Assembly (NCBI GenBank): GCA_007695355.1
Contig: REDX01000168.1
Coordinates: 1 to 43,060 of the forward strand
Length of the DNA: 43,060 nucleotides
Direction: 5' to 3'
Source of the DNA: Planctomycetota bacterium
GTDB taxonomy: Bacteria; Planctomycetota; UBA11346
Both the position numbers and the translations under genes were made by a program. This document shows positions 18,820 to 27,665 of this stretch, piece after piece. The number at the start of each line of letters is the position of its first letter. Positions within the stretch are counted from its first letter, which is position 1. The notes under the pieces were generated by a model. It saw nothing but the letters and a program-made list of their open reading frames with translations, was not told the origin of the DNA and made no database searches.

Positions 18820-21771
18820 ATGACGATGCTCGCTGGCATCCTGGAGGGCACCCAGCTGCAGGGGCGTTTTGCCACCTACACCACCGTCTGTGAACTGCGT
18901 CGTGGTGGCATGGGGGTGGTGGTATTGGCCACAGCCTACGAGACCGGGTCCGCGGATGGAGTCGAAGAGGAGCCCCGGCAGGTAGTGGTCAAAATTGCCC
19001 TGCGCGACGATGAATTGGCCCGGGGGCGTATGCAGCAGGAGATTACCGCCCTGCAGGCGCTGCAGCATCCGCAGGTGGTGTCGGTGGTAGATGATGGTAT
19101 TTATCACGACCACGCCTGGTATGCTATGGATTACGTTGGTCCATGTAATCTCGGCGATATTTTGCTCGTACGTACGGTAAACACCGCCTCTGATCTACCA
19201 AGTGTGATATCCGGAATTTTGGATGGTGATCTGCAGGTGGTGCCGCGTAGCGAGCGCATTGGCATTCCTGTGGCGACGGCAGTGAGTGTCATGATTCAAG
19301 TTGCTGAAACGGTGGCTCACGCCCATCGTCGAGGGGTATTACATCGGGATCTCAAGCCTTCGAATATCCTTCTCGATGATAGTGGTTCGCCAGTACTTTG
19401 CGATTTCGGGGTGGCGCGTGCAGCCAGTTTAGACTGGAATCTGACGGCCGTCGACGAGGTGGTGGGAACCATGGAATACATTAGCCCCGAGCAGTTGGCG
19501 GGGCATAAACCCGATGAACGGGCCGATGTTTACGCCATGGGGGCGATGCTGCACGAATGTCTGTGTGGACAGTTGCCGCCACGCCGGCAGTTTGGCTGGG
19601 AACCCCTGCCGCATATGCGAGGGCTGCCGCGGCCATTGGTGCAGGTGGTTCGCCACGCCTTGCACCCCGACCCGGGCAAGAGACTGCGATCTGCAGAAGC
19701 CCTGGCTGCAGACTTACGCCGCTTTGATTCTGGGCAGCCTGTTTTAGCTCCGCAACTGCATTGGTATCATGCCCTCTGGCGCTTGGCCTATCATCGTCCT
19801 ATGACCAGTGGTTTTGCCCTCATGATCGCCACTTTGGTGATCCTGTTGATCGTGGTCATGGGCGAGGCGGAGGGGATGCGCTCAGCTCAGTGGCATGCCC
19901 CTACCTTCGAACTCCAAGGGCGTGAACTTGCACAACATTCTTTTACAATAAACGATCCAGCCTGGGCCGATGCTCCGCATGGGCAAATCGGAATTGCAGC
20001 GGCGTACCCCCGACTGGGAAGTGGTGATGGTCAGCGCCATATTGCCCTGGGATGGAGGGTGCCCCTGCGGGGAGGTCAGCGCCTCAGCATTGAGGTTGAT
20101 ACGCGCTCGGCGGATCAGGAAATAGGCTTATTCCTCTCCGATCACCCTTCTGATTGGCAACAGGGGTATTGGTTTCAGTTGGGTGCTTATGATAATACCT
20201 GTACAGTACTGCGGCGGGGAAATAGTTTGCTTTGGTTGGCTCCGCAGGTGCTGGAGCCTGGCCAGCGCCTAGAGCTTTTCTTAGAACAATATGGGGATCA
20301 CATTCGCGCTGGGATTAATGGACAGGTGCTGGTTGAACTCCGGGATATGGCGCCGTTGACCGTTCGTTCTGCGGGGGTATTAACCTATGCTTTCTCGGAT
20401 CGTGAATATACTGATCCTCCGGTTTATCGGCGTATGGCATTGAGTAGCCCCGTGCGGGCTTCCGATTTGAGTCCGGATTTGATGGTGGCCACCTATGCCA
20501 TGGTTGGTGATAATCCCGACGAACGAGCTAATGGTGCAGCTTCCTCTCTGCGCTTGGCCGAGGCCTTAGCCCAGCGACTGAGCACTGATGACAGACGGCT
20601 GCCCCTATTACTTTTGAGAAAGGAACGCATCCGCTCGACCCTTCCCCAGTCTGATCGGCCGCTGAGGGATCTATCTGCGTATCGGCAGCAATTGCATTCT
20701 CTGGCTGAATATCACTTGCACCAATTGCTGGTACAATCCGAAACAGGACAGCGTCGCGAACAATTACGACAAGCTGGCGTTGGCATTAGTGGCAATGAGC
20801 TGTCGCGCCTGGTGCTAGCGATAGAGAATCACCTGCCTCTGCGAGAGTGGGTGCTTCTTCTTGATTCATTACTGGAGCTCAGTTCAGCCCAGCCCCTGGT
20901 CTACGACTATATTCTCTGGCGTGCCCTGCAGGCCCATCCCCAGAGGCTTGGCGGTTACCGACGCTGGGGGCAACTAGTTGACTATTTAGGCATGCGTCCC
21001 AGCGGAAGTTTTTGGGTGCGTGCCATTGGGCCGACTCGTTCGTATCGGCAGTGGTGGCAGGAATTGGCGGCTGGTCGAGAAATTCTGCGTGATCTTGGTG
21101 ATAATTCAATGCTTCGTGAGGTGGTCCCTTTTTGGCTGGCACAATTACGTTATGGCCATGGGGATCAGGAGGATATGACCACGCAGTACGAGGGGTTGGT
21201 TCTGAGCCGCTCCTTCGATCTTGAGAGACCCCTGCGCATGTCGCCAACGGGGGACCTTTGGGATAGATATGGCGAAGTGGAATGGTTCCATTTATTGACA
21301 ATGCAGAATCTGCCACCGCCAACAACCCGCGATCTGCTTGATCAGGAGATGCGGGCAAGAATTCTTGCGCTGAATCTCTTACTGGCTCCTCAGGGCGATG
21401 AGCCCTTTCAAGCCTTACCCTATCATTTATATGCTCTTACCGGTGGCCTACTAGAAGTGTTATTGGCTGGAGTCGTGAGTGGGCTGTTCCCGCCGTCACT
21501 GATTCTGGGAGTCTTGCCAGATGACGCACAGGTAAGCAGTATTCTTCAATGGTTGCTTGATGCTCAGGCCCAGCCTGAGTTGATGCCTGATCCCGTTGCC
21601 TTGGGTCCGGGCTGGTCGTCACTTTTGCGTCTCGCCCAGGCCCAGCGTTTGTATGACGTATCTGCTGACGAGCTATCACAGGAATTGTTGCGGAGCTTAG
21701 CCGCAGATCGGCCATGGATACCTGCACATCAAGCGGCGGCGGCCATCTTGGTCGGAGGCTGGCCCCAATGA
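18820..21771 (+). CDS. receptor-type Ser/Thr protein kinase
   Basis: This 983-residue protein has an N-terminal Hanks-type kinase (about residues 18-305). It has a Gly-rich loop (LRRGGMGVVVLA), VAIK-like VVVKIAL, an alpha-C Glu in QQEITAL, HRDLKPSN near 175, DFG near 195 and an activation segment ending in ISPEQL. All catalytic residues are present. One membrane helix at about 328-348 leads to an extracytoplasmic region of more than 600 residues. The first 200 residues of that region look like a beta-sandwich (lectin/LamG-like), and the remainder is helical with no recognised domain. Its stop overlaps the next kinase's start (ATGA). The paired arrangement and matching layout suggest a duplication and a shared pathway. 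Confidence 0.93.
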   Translation: MTMLAGILEGTQLQGRFATYTTVCELRRGGMGVVVLATAYETGSADGVEEEPRQVVVKIALRDDELARGRMQQEITALQALQHPQVVSVVDDGIYHDHAWYAMDYVGPCNLGDILLVRTVNTASDLPSVISGILDGDLQVVPRSERIGIPVATAVSVMIQVAETVAHAHRRGVLHRDLKPSNILLDDSGSPVLCDFGVARAASLDWNLTAVDEVVGTMEYISPEQLAGHKPDERADVYAMGAMLHECLCGQLPPRRQFGWEPLPHMRGLPRPLVQVVRHALHPDPGKRLRSAEALAADLRRFDSGQPVLAPQLHWYHALWRLAYHRPMTSGFALMIATLVILLIVVMGEAEGMRSAQWHAPTFELQGRELAQHSFTINDPAWADAPHGQIGIAAAYPRLGSGDGQRHIALGWRVPLRGGQRLSIEVDTRSADQEIGLFLSDHPSDWQQGYWFQLGAYDNTCTVLRRGNSLLWLAPQVLEPGQRLELFLEQYGDHIRAGINGQVLVELRDMAPLTVRSAGVLTYAFSDREYTDPPVYRRMALSSPVRASDLSPDLMVATYAMVGDNPDERANGAASSLRLAEALAQRLSTDDRRLPLLLLRKERIRSTLPQSDRPLRDLSAYRQQLHSLAEYHLHQLLVQSETGQRREQLRQAGVGISGNELSRLVLAIENHLPLREWVLLLDSLLELSSAQPLVYDYILWRALQAHPQRLGGYRRWGQLVDYLGMRPSGSFWVRAIGPTRSYRQWWQELAAGREILRDLGDNSMLREVVPFWLAQLRYGHGDQEDMTTQYEGLVLSRSFDLERPLRMSPTGDLWDRYGEVEWFHLLTMQNLPPPTTRDLLDQEMRARILALNLLLAPQGDEPFQALPYHLYALTGGLLEVLLAGVVSGLFPPSLILGVLPDDAQVSSILQWLLDAQAQPELMPDPVALGPGWSSLLRLAQAQRLYDVSADELSQELLRSLAADRPWIPAHQAAAAILVGGWPQ

Positions 21772-23822
21772 ACTCTCAACGCCATGGTCCGTATACCGTG
21801 CTGACCCTTATTGGCAGTGGTGGCGCAGCCGAAGTGTATGCTGCTAGGGGGCCTGATGGACCGGTAGCGCTGAAGATTTGTCGCTCGCGCGAACAGCGGG
21901 CGCGCCAGCGCTTCCGCCGGGAAATTGCTGCCCTCCGGCAATTGCGCCATATTGGTTTAGTCAACATTATTGATGCCGATGAAGGGGGGGATCCCCCCTG
22001 GTATGCCATGGAAGACTTGGGCCGTGTCAGCTTGCGCGATTTATTGAGTAGCGAGCCATCGGAGCGTGATCTTTCTTCTTGGGTTCAAGGTCTCGCCCTT
22101 GGTGAAATTCCTCCGCGGGCAGACCATCAAGCCCGGCAACCCTTACCTCAGGCAGTGGCCTTAGCCTTGACCATTCAAATTGGCGAAGCCATGGGGCATG
22201 CCCATAGTCGTGGTTTGGTGCACCGCGATCTCAAGCCCGAAAATGTCATGCTGCGGGATAATGGCCAGCCGGTGGTGATTGATCCAGGATTGGTGGTGGA
22301 TGAGGCCAACGATCAGCGGCTGACTGCCAGCGGTGATGCCCTTGGCACTCTAGCCTATATGGCACCCGAGCAGATGCCGCAGTTTGCGGGTGGCAGCGGA
22401 AATACTAAGGTGCCAGAGGAACGTGCTGATATCTTCGCCCTCGGACAGATGCTCTTCGAGATGCTGGGAGGTACTCCTCAGCCATTAGTCTTTAGGCGGG
22501 CGCGGGCGCAACGACGCAGTGCTTTGGCCATTCAGCCGCGACCGCTCCGTCGCATCATACGTTGTGCCACCGATTTGGATCCGGCATGGCGCTATCCTTC
22601 TATGGCTGCAGTAATAGCCGACCTGCGTCGTTTTCAGGCCGGCGAGCGCGTGATGGTACAGTCGCGACCGCCCATGCAGTATATTTGGCGTTCGGTACGT
22701 CGTCATCCGCAGCTATCGGGAGGGGGGTTAGCCCTGTTTGGTATGCTCTTGGCACTGGTTTTCAGCCTCTGGTTGATGGAATATCGGCAGCGTCTCACCT
22801 GGCGTCCCAGCCTTGATTTGATTGCCCAGTTTGGCCGTGATGAGGTGGCTGCAGAGGGAGCGCTTTGGTATCGCCAGGGCGCCGCGCTGGCCACTGATGG
22901 CCGACAGTGGTTGAAGAGTCGCCGTATGTATTCCGACCAAATAGATATGGAAGTCGATTGGGAGTGGGCATTGGACGGCGATGATGAACGCGCTGGCCCT
23001 CGTTTGGCTTTGGGTATCCTGCCTGGCCAAGAGCCGGGTTGGAGTTTGGGCTGGGATGCTGGACGAATTCTGACCCTCCGCCGGCATGGCCAGTTATGGT
23101 GGTTCTCGAGTATCTCGGAGATTGGCAATCGAGGAGTGCTGCGCTGGATGATTGATGATTTGGGGCATTACATCTACCTTAATGGTAAATTAGTGGCGCT
23201 CCTTCGTGAGAACCCACCGGTGCCAGCTGGCGCCATTGGCTTGCTTGGCGGCGAAAGCGGTTTGACCCTGGTGCGCAATTGGCGTTTGCGCACGCGAACC
23301 CTCCCCAATCAGATATCGACGATGTCCATGGTTAAGGCAATGGCTGCTGAGGCAGAGCTACCTGGCGGGGAGTTGGCCGAGGCTATGCTTGCTCACGCTA
23401 CAGCCATTCTTGAAGAAGTTCAGGTAACTCGCTGGCATGCACCGCAGGCCTTGCGTGCAGCCCACCTTCAGCTTTTGCAATTGCGCCTTGGTTGGGCATG
23501 GGATGCCCAGGACGACCAACGTCTGACCCGCGCCCTTGGGGATGCCGTGATTATGCTTCAGCATTGGGGAGACCAGCTTGAGCCGCGTGAACGGTTAGAA
23601 CTTACCTTGGCGATGGGTGACTTAGAGGCCTATGATGAGCTTCTGAGTTTGGTGCGAGGGAGTTCGATTGAAGAATTAGCAGACTGGCGCTGGTTTGTCC
23701 TGCGTCGCTTTGGTCATCATCAGCGTGCCTTACTGGGGGATGTCTGGCAAGCCTTGCTGGATCGGGATCCAGAAGCAGAGGTGGCCTTTCGCTTGCGGGA
23801 TGCCGCGCTTATTCGGCGTTAG
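21768..23822 (+). CDS. second receptor-type Ser/Thr protein kinase, DFG replaced by DPG
   Basis: The start ATG at 21768 overlaps the stop of the preceding kinase (ATGA), giving a 684-residue protein. The kinase domain (about residues 8-290) has LIGSGGAAEVYAARG, VALKI, FRREIAALRQL, HRDLKPENV near 152 and MAPEQMP. The magnesium loop reads DPG (Asp172) instead of DFG. The catalytic Asp and the metal-binding Asp are both kept, so activity is possible but regulation may differ. A membrane helix at about 320-338 precedes a beta-rich extracytoplasmic domain with the concanavalin/LamG-like stretch YIYLNGKLVALLRE, related in position to that of its neighbour, and then a helical C-terminus. It is probably co-translated with the upstream kinase. 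Confidence 0.92.
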   Translation: MNSQRHGPYTVLTLIGSGGAAEVYAARGPDGPVALKICRSREQRARQRFRREIAALRQLRHIGLVNIIDADEGGDPPWYAMEDLGRVSLRDLLSSEPSERDLSSWVQGLALGEIPPRADHQARQPLPQAVALALTIQIGEAMGHAHSRGLVHRDLKPENVMLRDNGQPVVIDPGLVVDEANDQRLTASGDALGTLAYMAPEQMPQFAGGSGNTKVPEERADIFALGQMLFEMLGGTPQPLVFRRARAQRRSALAIQPRPLRRIIRCATDLDPAWRYPSMAAVIADLRRFQAGERVMVQSRPPMQYIWRSVRRHPQLSGGGLALFGMLLALVFSLWLMEYRQRLTWRPSLDLIAQFGRDEVAAEGALWYRQGAALATDGRQWLKSRRMYSDQIDMEVDWEWALDGDDERAGPRLALGILPGQEPGWSLGWDAGRILTLRRHGQLWWFSSISEIGNRGVLRWMIDDLGHYIYLNGKLVALLRENPPVPAGAIGLLGGESGLTLVRNWRLRTRTLPNQISTMSMVKAMAAEAELPGGELAEAMLAHATAILEEVQVTRWHAPQALRAAHLQLLQLRLGWAWDAQDDQRLTRALGDAVIMLQHWGDQLEPRERLELTLAMGDLEAYDELLSLVRGSSIEELADWRWFVLRRFGHHQRALLGDVWQALLDRDPEAEVAFRLRDAALIRR

Positions 23823-24060
23823 CCGGGGGGCCTAGGCGAGGAAAAGTTGGCCGAGAAAAGGAGTTCAAGATTCTCTGGATATGTTTTTCGCGTAAAAACT
23901 CCGCCTTCGGCCCCATTTTCGCAGGCCTACCTGGAAACCTTCGTTACTGGCCGTTCCCGGGGACAGGCTTTGCGTCGTCTTGAGTCAGGGGCAGTCCGTC
24001 ATTGCACCGGCCCGGCAAGCAGGACCATAAGCCTTCATCATTGGCGCGGAGGAGGTGTGC

Positions 24061-24393
24061 ATGGGAGCATTGTCGATTGGCCCGATTGTGGTTGCAGTGG
24101 CGGTTGGCGTGGCAGTGATCGTACTGCTGCGCAAGGCCGGCAGTCACTTCGCGTCCATACGCTCGGCGGCGGAGGAGAGTGAGGGCGTTGAGGTGTTCCG
24201 GGGTTCAGCTCCGGAAGCCATTCAAGCCATCCATACCTTAGCCGATGCCGGAGTTGTGGCTTGGCAGGAGACGGACCAGGACGGCAGTGTGTGTGTATTT
24301 GTCGAAAGCGAGCAGCAAGCCGATGTGCCGGCTTTATTGAAGGTGCAAAAAGAGCTTCAGGAGCGCGCCATGGCAGGAAGCGAGCAGGCATGA
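24061..24393 (+). CDS. small membrane protein with DUF2007-like domain
   Basis: This 110-residue protein has one N-terminal membrane helix (residues 5-24, GPIVVAVAVGVAVIVLL) and a cytoplasmic domain. That domain's pattern (VEVFRGSAPEAIQAIHTLADAG ending in VFVESEQQADVPALLKV) resembles DUF2007, a small ferredoxin-like domain of unknown role. The ATG was chosen because GGAGGAGG lies just upstream. Its stop overlaps the start of the BamD-like gene (ATGA), making it the first gene of a four-gene coupled set for the envelope. Family assignment is by eye and moderate. Confidence 0.75.
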   Translation: MGALSIGPIVVAVAVGVAVIVLLRKAGSHFASIRSAAEESEGVEVFRGSAPEAIQAIHTLADAGVVAWQETDQDGSVCVFVESEQQADVPALLKVQKELQERAMAGSEQA

Positions 24394-25484
24394 GCGGAAT
24401 CTGGCGGGTCGCCCTCCTCTGCAGTCTATGGGCCCTTGTCGCCCTGGGGGCGGTTGAAAATGAGGTGGTAAGCGTCGAAGATCTCGATGACGCCTTTCGT
24501 CAACAACGACGTGAAGCCGCAGCGGCTTTTCGCGTCCGCTATCGCGAAGTAGCTGGCAGTTTGGACGCTGAGTATCATGCGGCTGCCCGCGCTGGTTATG
24601 AGGCCGCCCGCGAGTTGATGGTTGCTGGGCAGTTCCGCGCCGCCCGTCGTAGTGCTCGCCGAACCTATCGCGCCTATCCCTTTGCCCATGATGCCCCCCG
24701 CTTGGCCCATCTCTTGATGCGCTTGCATGCCGCCACTGGCTCACCGGTAGAAGCTCGTCGCTGGTTGGTGGATCTTTGGGAACGATATCCCGGATATGCC
24801 GACATCGAACAAGCGCTGAATGAAGCCCTTACCGCGGCGGTGGTCCTGCGCGATGCAGGACTTACGGTTGACCTGATGGCCGAACACCCCCGCGATGCGC
24901 TTAAGGTGCGCGACCTCGGCAAGGTGTTAGCCGCGAACAGCCTCTTTCGGTTCCTGAGCGTTCACGGTGACCGGCAAGAACACGCACCGATGGCCTTGCT
25001 GGGCCTCGCTCGTTCCCTGCTGGCTGAAGGTGGTCGCAAAAAGGTTTTTGAGGCACGTCTCGCCTATGACGATTTCCTTCTTGCCTATTCGCAACATCCC
25101 TTGGTTTTTGATGCCTTAATTGAATTAGCCATCAGCCATCTGGTGACCTACCGCGGCCCACGCTTTGATGTCGGCGTCATCATTGATGCGACGCATATTA
25201 TCGATCAGGCCGAGCTCTACACCCAAGAACGGCCAGAGCGGGTGGCCATTGTCAGTCACTATCGGCGCATGATTCGTGGTTGGCATCAGGACCGAGATTT
25301 CTACGCCGCCGAGTGGTACCGGGATCATCGCCAGTGGGATGCCGCTCGCTACTATTACGAATGGGTGGTGCGCCGTGATCCGGCCAGCCCCCAGGGTCAG
25401 CAGGCGGCAACCCTGATTGAGGGACTACCCAGCGATACCATTGATGAGCCGCGTATGCGCATCAAGGACTGGATTCGCAAGTGA
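24390..25484 (+). CDS. BamD-like TPR outer-membrane assembly protein
   Basis: This 364-residue protein has a Sec signal (VALLCSLWALVALGAVEN) without an evident lipobox Cys. The rest is TPR-like helical repeats: GYEAARELMVAGQFRAARRS, EARRWLVDLWERYPG, EARLAYDDFLLAYSQHP, then AAEWYRDHRQWDAARYYYEWV near the C-terminus. The last two are typical of BamD/YfiO proteins, which bind BamA and help insert outer-membrane proteins. It is longer than the roughly 250 residues of Escherichia coli BamD. The gene overlaps the previous one (ATGA) and the lptE-like gene (GTGA), an arrangement that supports an envelope role. Missing lipidation, if real, would leave its membrane anchoring unclear. Confidence 0.82.
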   Translation: MSGIWRVALLCSLWALVALGAVENEVVSVEDLDDAFRQQRREAAAAFRVRYREVAGSLDAEYHAAARAGYEAARELMVAGQFRAARRSARRTYRAYPFAHDAPRLAHLLMRLHAATGSPVEARRWLVDLWERYPGYADIEQALNEALTAAVVLRDAGLTVDLMAEHPRDALKVRDLGKVLAANSLFRFLSVHGDRQEHAPMALLGLARSLLAEGGRKKVFEARLAYDDFLLAYSQHPLVFDALIELAISHLVTYRGPRFDVGVIIDATHIIDQAELYTQERPERVAIVSHYRRMIRGWHQDRDFYAAEWYRDHRQWDAARYYYEWVVRRDPASPQGQQAATLIEGLPSDTIDEPRMRIKDWIRK

Positions 25485-26002
25485 GTGGCCGGCGGGCAGC
25501 AGCCGGGCGGCTGCGCAGCCTTGTTTGGTTTGGGTTACTGCCCTTGCTGGCGGCCTGTTCGTATCGCGTTGCTGCCCCGCAGCCCTTGGGCGAGCCCTTG
25601 GCCATTAGCATTGTGGAGAACCGCTCGCGCTTGGTGCGTTCCCAAGCCCAGCTGCAGCAAGCGGTGGGCAGTCAATTACGAGAGCGTTTGGCCTGGGAAA
25701 TCTCCCCCCATGGCCCGGCGGAATTACGCCTAAGCATCCTTGAAGAACGCCTCGATGGGGTGGCGCGCAGCAGTGACGGCAGCACCATTCGCTGGCGCAT
25801 TCGCCTTCGCATTGAGGCTGAACTCGTCAGTGAACTACGGCTGGCTGCCCCCATCCGCCGTTCCTTTACTGGCAGTGGTACGGCTTCGGGTCGTCGCAAT
25901 GAAGAGCAGGCCTTGGCTGCGGCTGCAGCTGACATCGCGGCCCGCCTTGCTGATTGGTTAGAACAGGCATCAGAGGGCTGGCCCCGATTGGACGAATCAT
26001 GA
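25481..26002 (+). CDS. lptE: LptE-like LPS-assembly lipoprotein
   Basis: This 173-residue protein has a lipoprotein signal ending in the lipobox LLAAC (Cys27), followed by SYR, which is typical of LptE/RlpB starts. The mature part has the alternating strand and helix pattern of the family: LAISIVENRSRL, a helix with QLQQAVGSQLRERL, RLSILEERL, a hydrophobic-alternating strand and a final helix EQALAAAAADIAARL. LptE plugs the LptD barrel and inserts LPS into the outer membrane. LptD is not in the window. Its GTG start overlaps the BamD-like stop (GTGA). Sequence conservation in this family is weak, so the call rests on pattern plus context. Confidence 0.8.
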   Translation: MSGRRAAAGRLRSLVWFGLLPLLAACSYRVAAPQPLGEPLAISIVENRSRLVRSQAQLQQAVGSQLRERLAWEISPHGPAELRLSILEERLDGVARSSDGSTIRWRIRLRIEAELVSELRLAAPIRRSFTGSGTASGRRNEEQALAAAAADIAARLADWLEQASEGWPRLDES

Positions 26003-26634
26003 GCGCCGAGAGCGATGCCCCCGATTGGTTGGATGGCGAGGTCGATCGGCACCTTGATGATGCCTGGCGTTGCTATTTGCAAGATCGCTGCCTAGAGGGC
26101 GAGCGCCTTAGTCGGGCGGCATTGGCGATGGCCCCGCTGCGTGGTGATTGTTGGTATGTTCTTGCTGTAAATCTTGAGCGCCAGCGCCGCAGCGCCGCCG
26201 CCGATCGTTGTTTTCAGCGTTCGGCCACCGCCCAGATTAATCCCCAGCAGGCGCCTTATCGGGTGTCTTGGCCACGTTTTGAGCGATCCATTGAACGTGC
26301 CGCCGATGCTCTCCCCACTTTTCTGCGTCGGGCCTTGGAAGAGGTAACGCTGGTCTTGCGTAATCACGCGGCGCCCGAAGTGTTAAGCCCAGATCATGAA
26401 GGCGAAACCCTCTCCATTCACCTGGGGCCAACCCGTGACCAGGCAGACAGCGCCAGCAATCTCTCTCTTCCCGATGCCGCCATTCACATCTACCGCCGTC
26501 CTCACGAACATTTGAGCACCAATGGCCGGGAGTTCGACACCCGTGTGCTGATTAGCCTAGCTCATGCCCTAGGCACCTTTGTTGGCATGCACGAGGAACG
26601 CATCGCCGAATTAATCGGCGACCTGATCCCTTAG
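25999..26634 (+). CDS. zincin-fold protein with degenerate HExxH motif (probable pseudoprotease)
   Basis: This 211-residue protein has an N-terminal TPR-like part (about 15-85: LDDAWRCYLQDRCLEGERLSR, CWYVLAVNLERQRRSAAADRCF). Its C-terminal domain resembles the zincin-like metallopeptidase family PF06262: ALPTFLRRALEEVTLVL, then LPDAAIHIYRRP, then the motif region. In active relatives the motif reads roughly HExGHxxGxxxxE. Here residues 189-199 read HALGTFVGMHE, so the catalytic Glu is Ala and the second zinc-binding His is Thr. It is therefore probably not a zinc protease and may act as a binding protein. Translation is coupled to lptE by an ATGA overlap. The homology is judged by eye. Confidence 0.75.
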   Translation: MSAESDAPDWLDGEVDRHLDDAWRCYLQDRCLEGERLSRAALAMAPLRGDCWYVLAVNLERQRRSAAADRCFQRSATAQINPQQAPYRVSWPRFERSIERAADALPTFLRRALEEVTLVLRNHAAPEVLSPDHEGETLSIHLGPTRDQADSASNLSLPDAAIHIYRRPHEHLSTNGREFDTRVLISLAHALGTFVGMHEERIAELIGDLIP

Positions 26635-26787
26635 GTTCGGCCCCCGAAACGAGTCATCGGGTTTCCTTGTGGTGTAGAGTGGTGTAGAACATCTGCGAAA
26701 AAACGTGCAAGGCCCTGCCATGCCTGCGTTTTCGGTGTCCCCCCTTGGGGGCAGTCTTTAGCTGCGCGCACCAATTGTTCAGGGTCT
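26635..26787. other. convergent intergenic region with hairpins
   Basis: Two genes end here from opposite sides. It holds a GC hairpin (CCCCC-ctt-GGGGG, near 26740-26753) and a smaller CCCGA...TCGGG pair near 26643-26661 followed by TTT. Either could end transcription. An exact 10-bp tandem duplication (gtggtgtaga) sits at 26669-26688. Confidence 0.4.
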
Positions 26788-27624
26788 TTAGTCCAGCGGC
26801 AGAGCAAGGAACTGACGCAGACTTTCAAGCGCCCAACCGAGATCAGCGCCACTCTTAATCGCGGCGGTACGACGTATGACTGTCGGTGCTCGGGTGGCAG
26901 CACCCAGGTCGCGCAGGAAGACCATCAGGCTATCCGATCCTTGGTTGGGATCTTCGGCAAAACAGAGGAGCCGGAAAATATTGACCCGTTCTTCAGGATT
27001 GCGTTTGAGCAGTTCTGCAGGCAGGCTGCTGTGGCTGCGCACGGCGAGCAGGGGTACAGAATAGGATTTAGCGAGACCTTCGAGACTGGCATCTGATTCA
27101 ACATTGCGGCGGAAACCATTTTCCGGATCCGGCCATTCGGCAATATTGCCAAGACAATCAAGAATGCGCTCCATGCCTTTCGGACTCTCAACGAGTTTAG
27201 GGAAATCGTCGCCATAGCGCGCAAGAAAATCGCGGGCTTGAGTATCTAAGATGCGTTTCGAGCGGAGGAAAACGCGAAAGCGCTGAAATTCAAGGGGCTG
27301 ATCGTAGAGAAAGCAGTCTGATGCCATCAAGAGATGGGTGGCCGGTTGCTTGCTATCTTGATTGCGATGGCGCACGGTGCGTCGCATCCACAGCAAAAGG
27401 CGATCGCCGGGGCCATAACTTGAGGGGACGGAGAATTGGTGGTCGAAACAGTACTGCCGATCTAAATAAATCGGCTCGGGAAACTCTTCTACCTCAATGG
27501 CGAACATGGGATCCTGTAATTCGGGATGGAGCTGATTCTTAATCGCCTTGGTCAGGGTATAACTGGCGCTTCCCAGGCCGAGGGCTTCGACAAAGGCATG
27601 GGTAATCACCGATCCTTTGGCCAT
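26788..27624 (-). CDS. conserved-looking protein of unknown function
   Basis: This 278-residue soluble protein has no signal peptide or membrane segment. The ATG has TAGGAG eight bases upstream. It starts MAKGSVITHAFVEALGLGSA, has a predicted mixed fold with many Arg, Leu and Asp residues and Cys residues scattered without a metal motif. I recognise no domain. The 19-bp palindrome at 27666-27684 lies about 42 bases upstream of its start and may control it. The gene is transcribed alone, convergent with the LptE operon. Confidence 0.65.
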   Translation of the reverse strand: MAKGSVITHAFVEALGLGSASYTLTKAIKNQLHPELQDPMFAIEVEEFPEPIYLDRQYCFDHQFSVPSSYGPGDRLLLWMRRTVRHRNQDSKQPATHLLMASDCFLYDQPLEFQRFRVFLRSKRILDTQARDFLARYGDDFPKLVESPKGMERILDCLGNIAEWPDPENGFRRNVESDASLEGLAKSYSVPLLAVRSHSSLPAELLKRNPEERVNIFRLLCFAEDPNQGSDSLMVFLRDLGAATRAPTVIRRTAAIKSGADLGWALESLRQFLALPLD

Positions 27625-27665
27625 GGTGGGACTCCTAGATAAATCAGCATGAAACGGGTACTGAA

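Noticed and set aside
23847-24182. 111-codon frame before the DUF2007-like gene
   Set aside because: Begins at TTG without a good site, overlaps the well-supported ATG at 24061 in another frame, and has no recognisable pattern.
26669-26688. 10-bp tandem duplication as a mobile-element target site
   Set aside because: The copies are adjacent with nothing between them, and no element is present.
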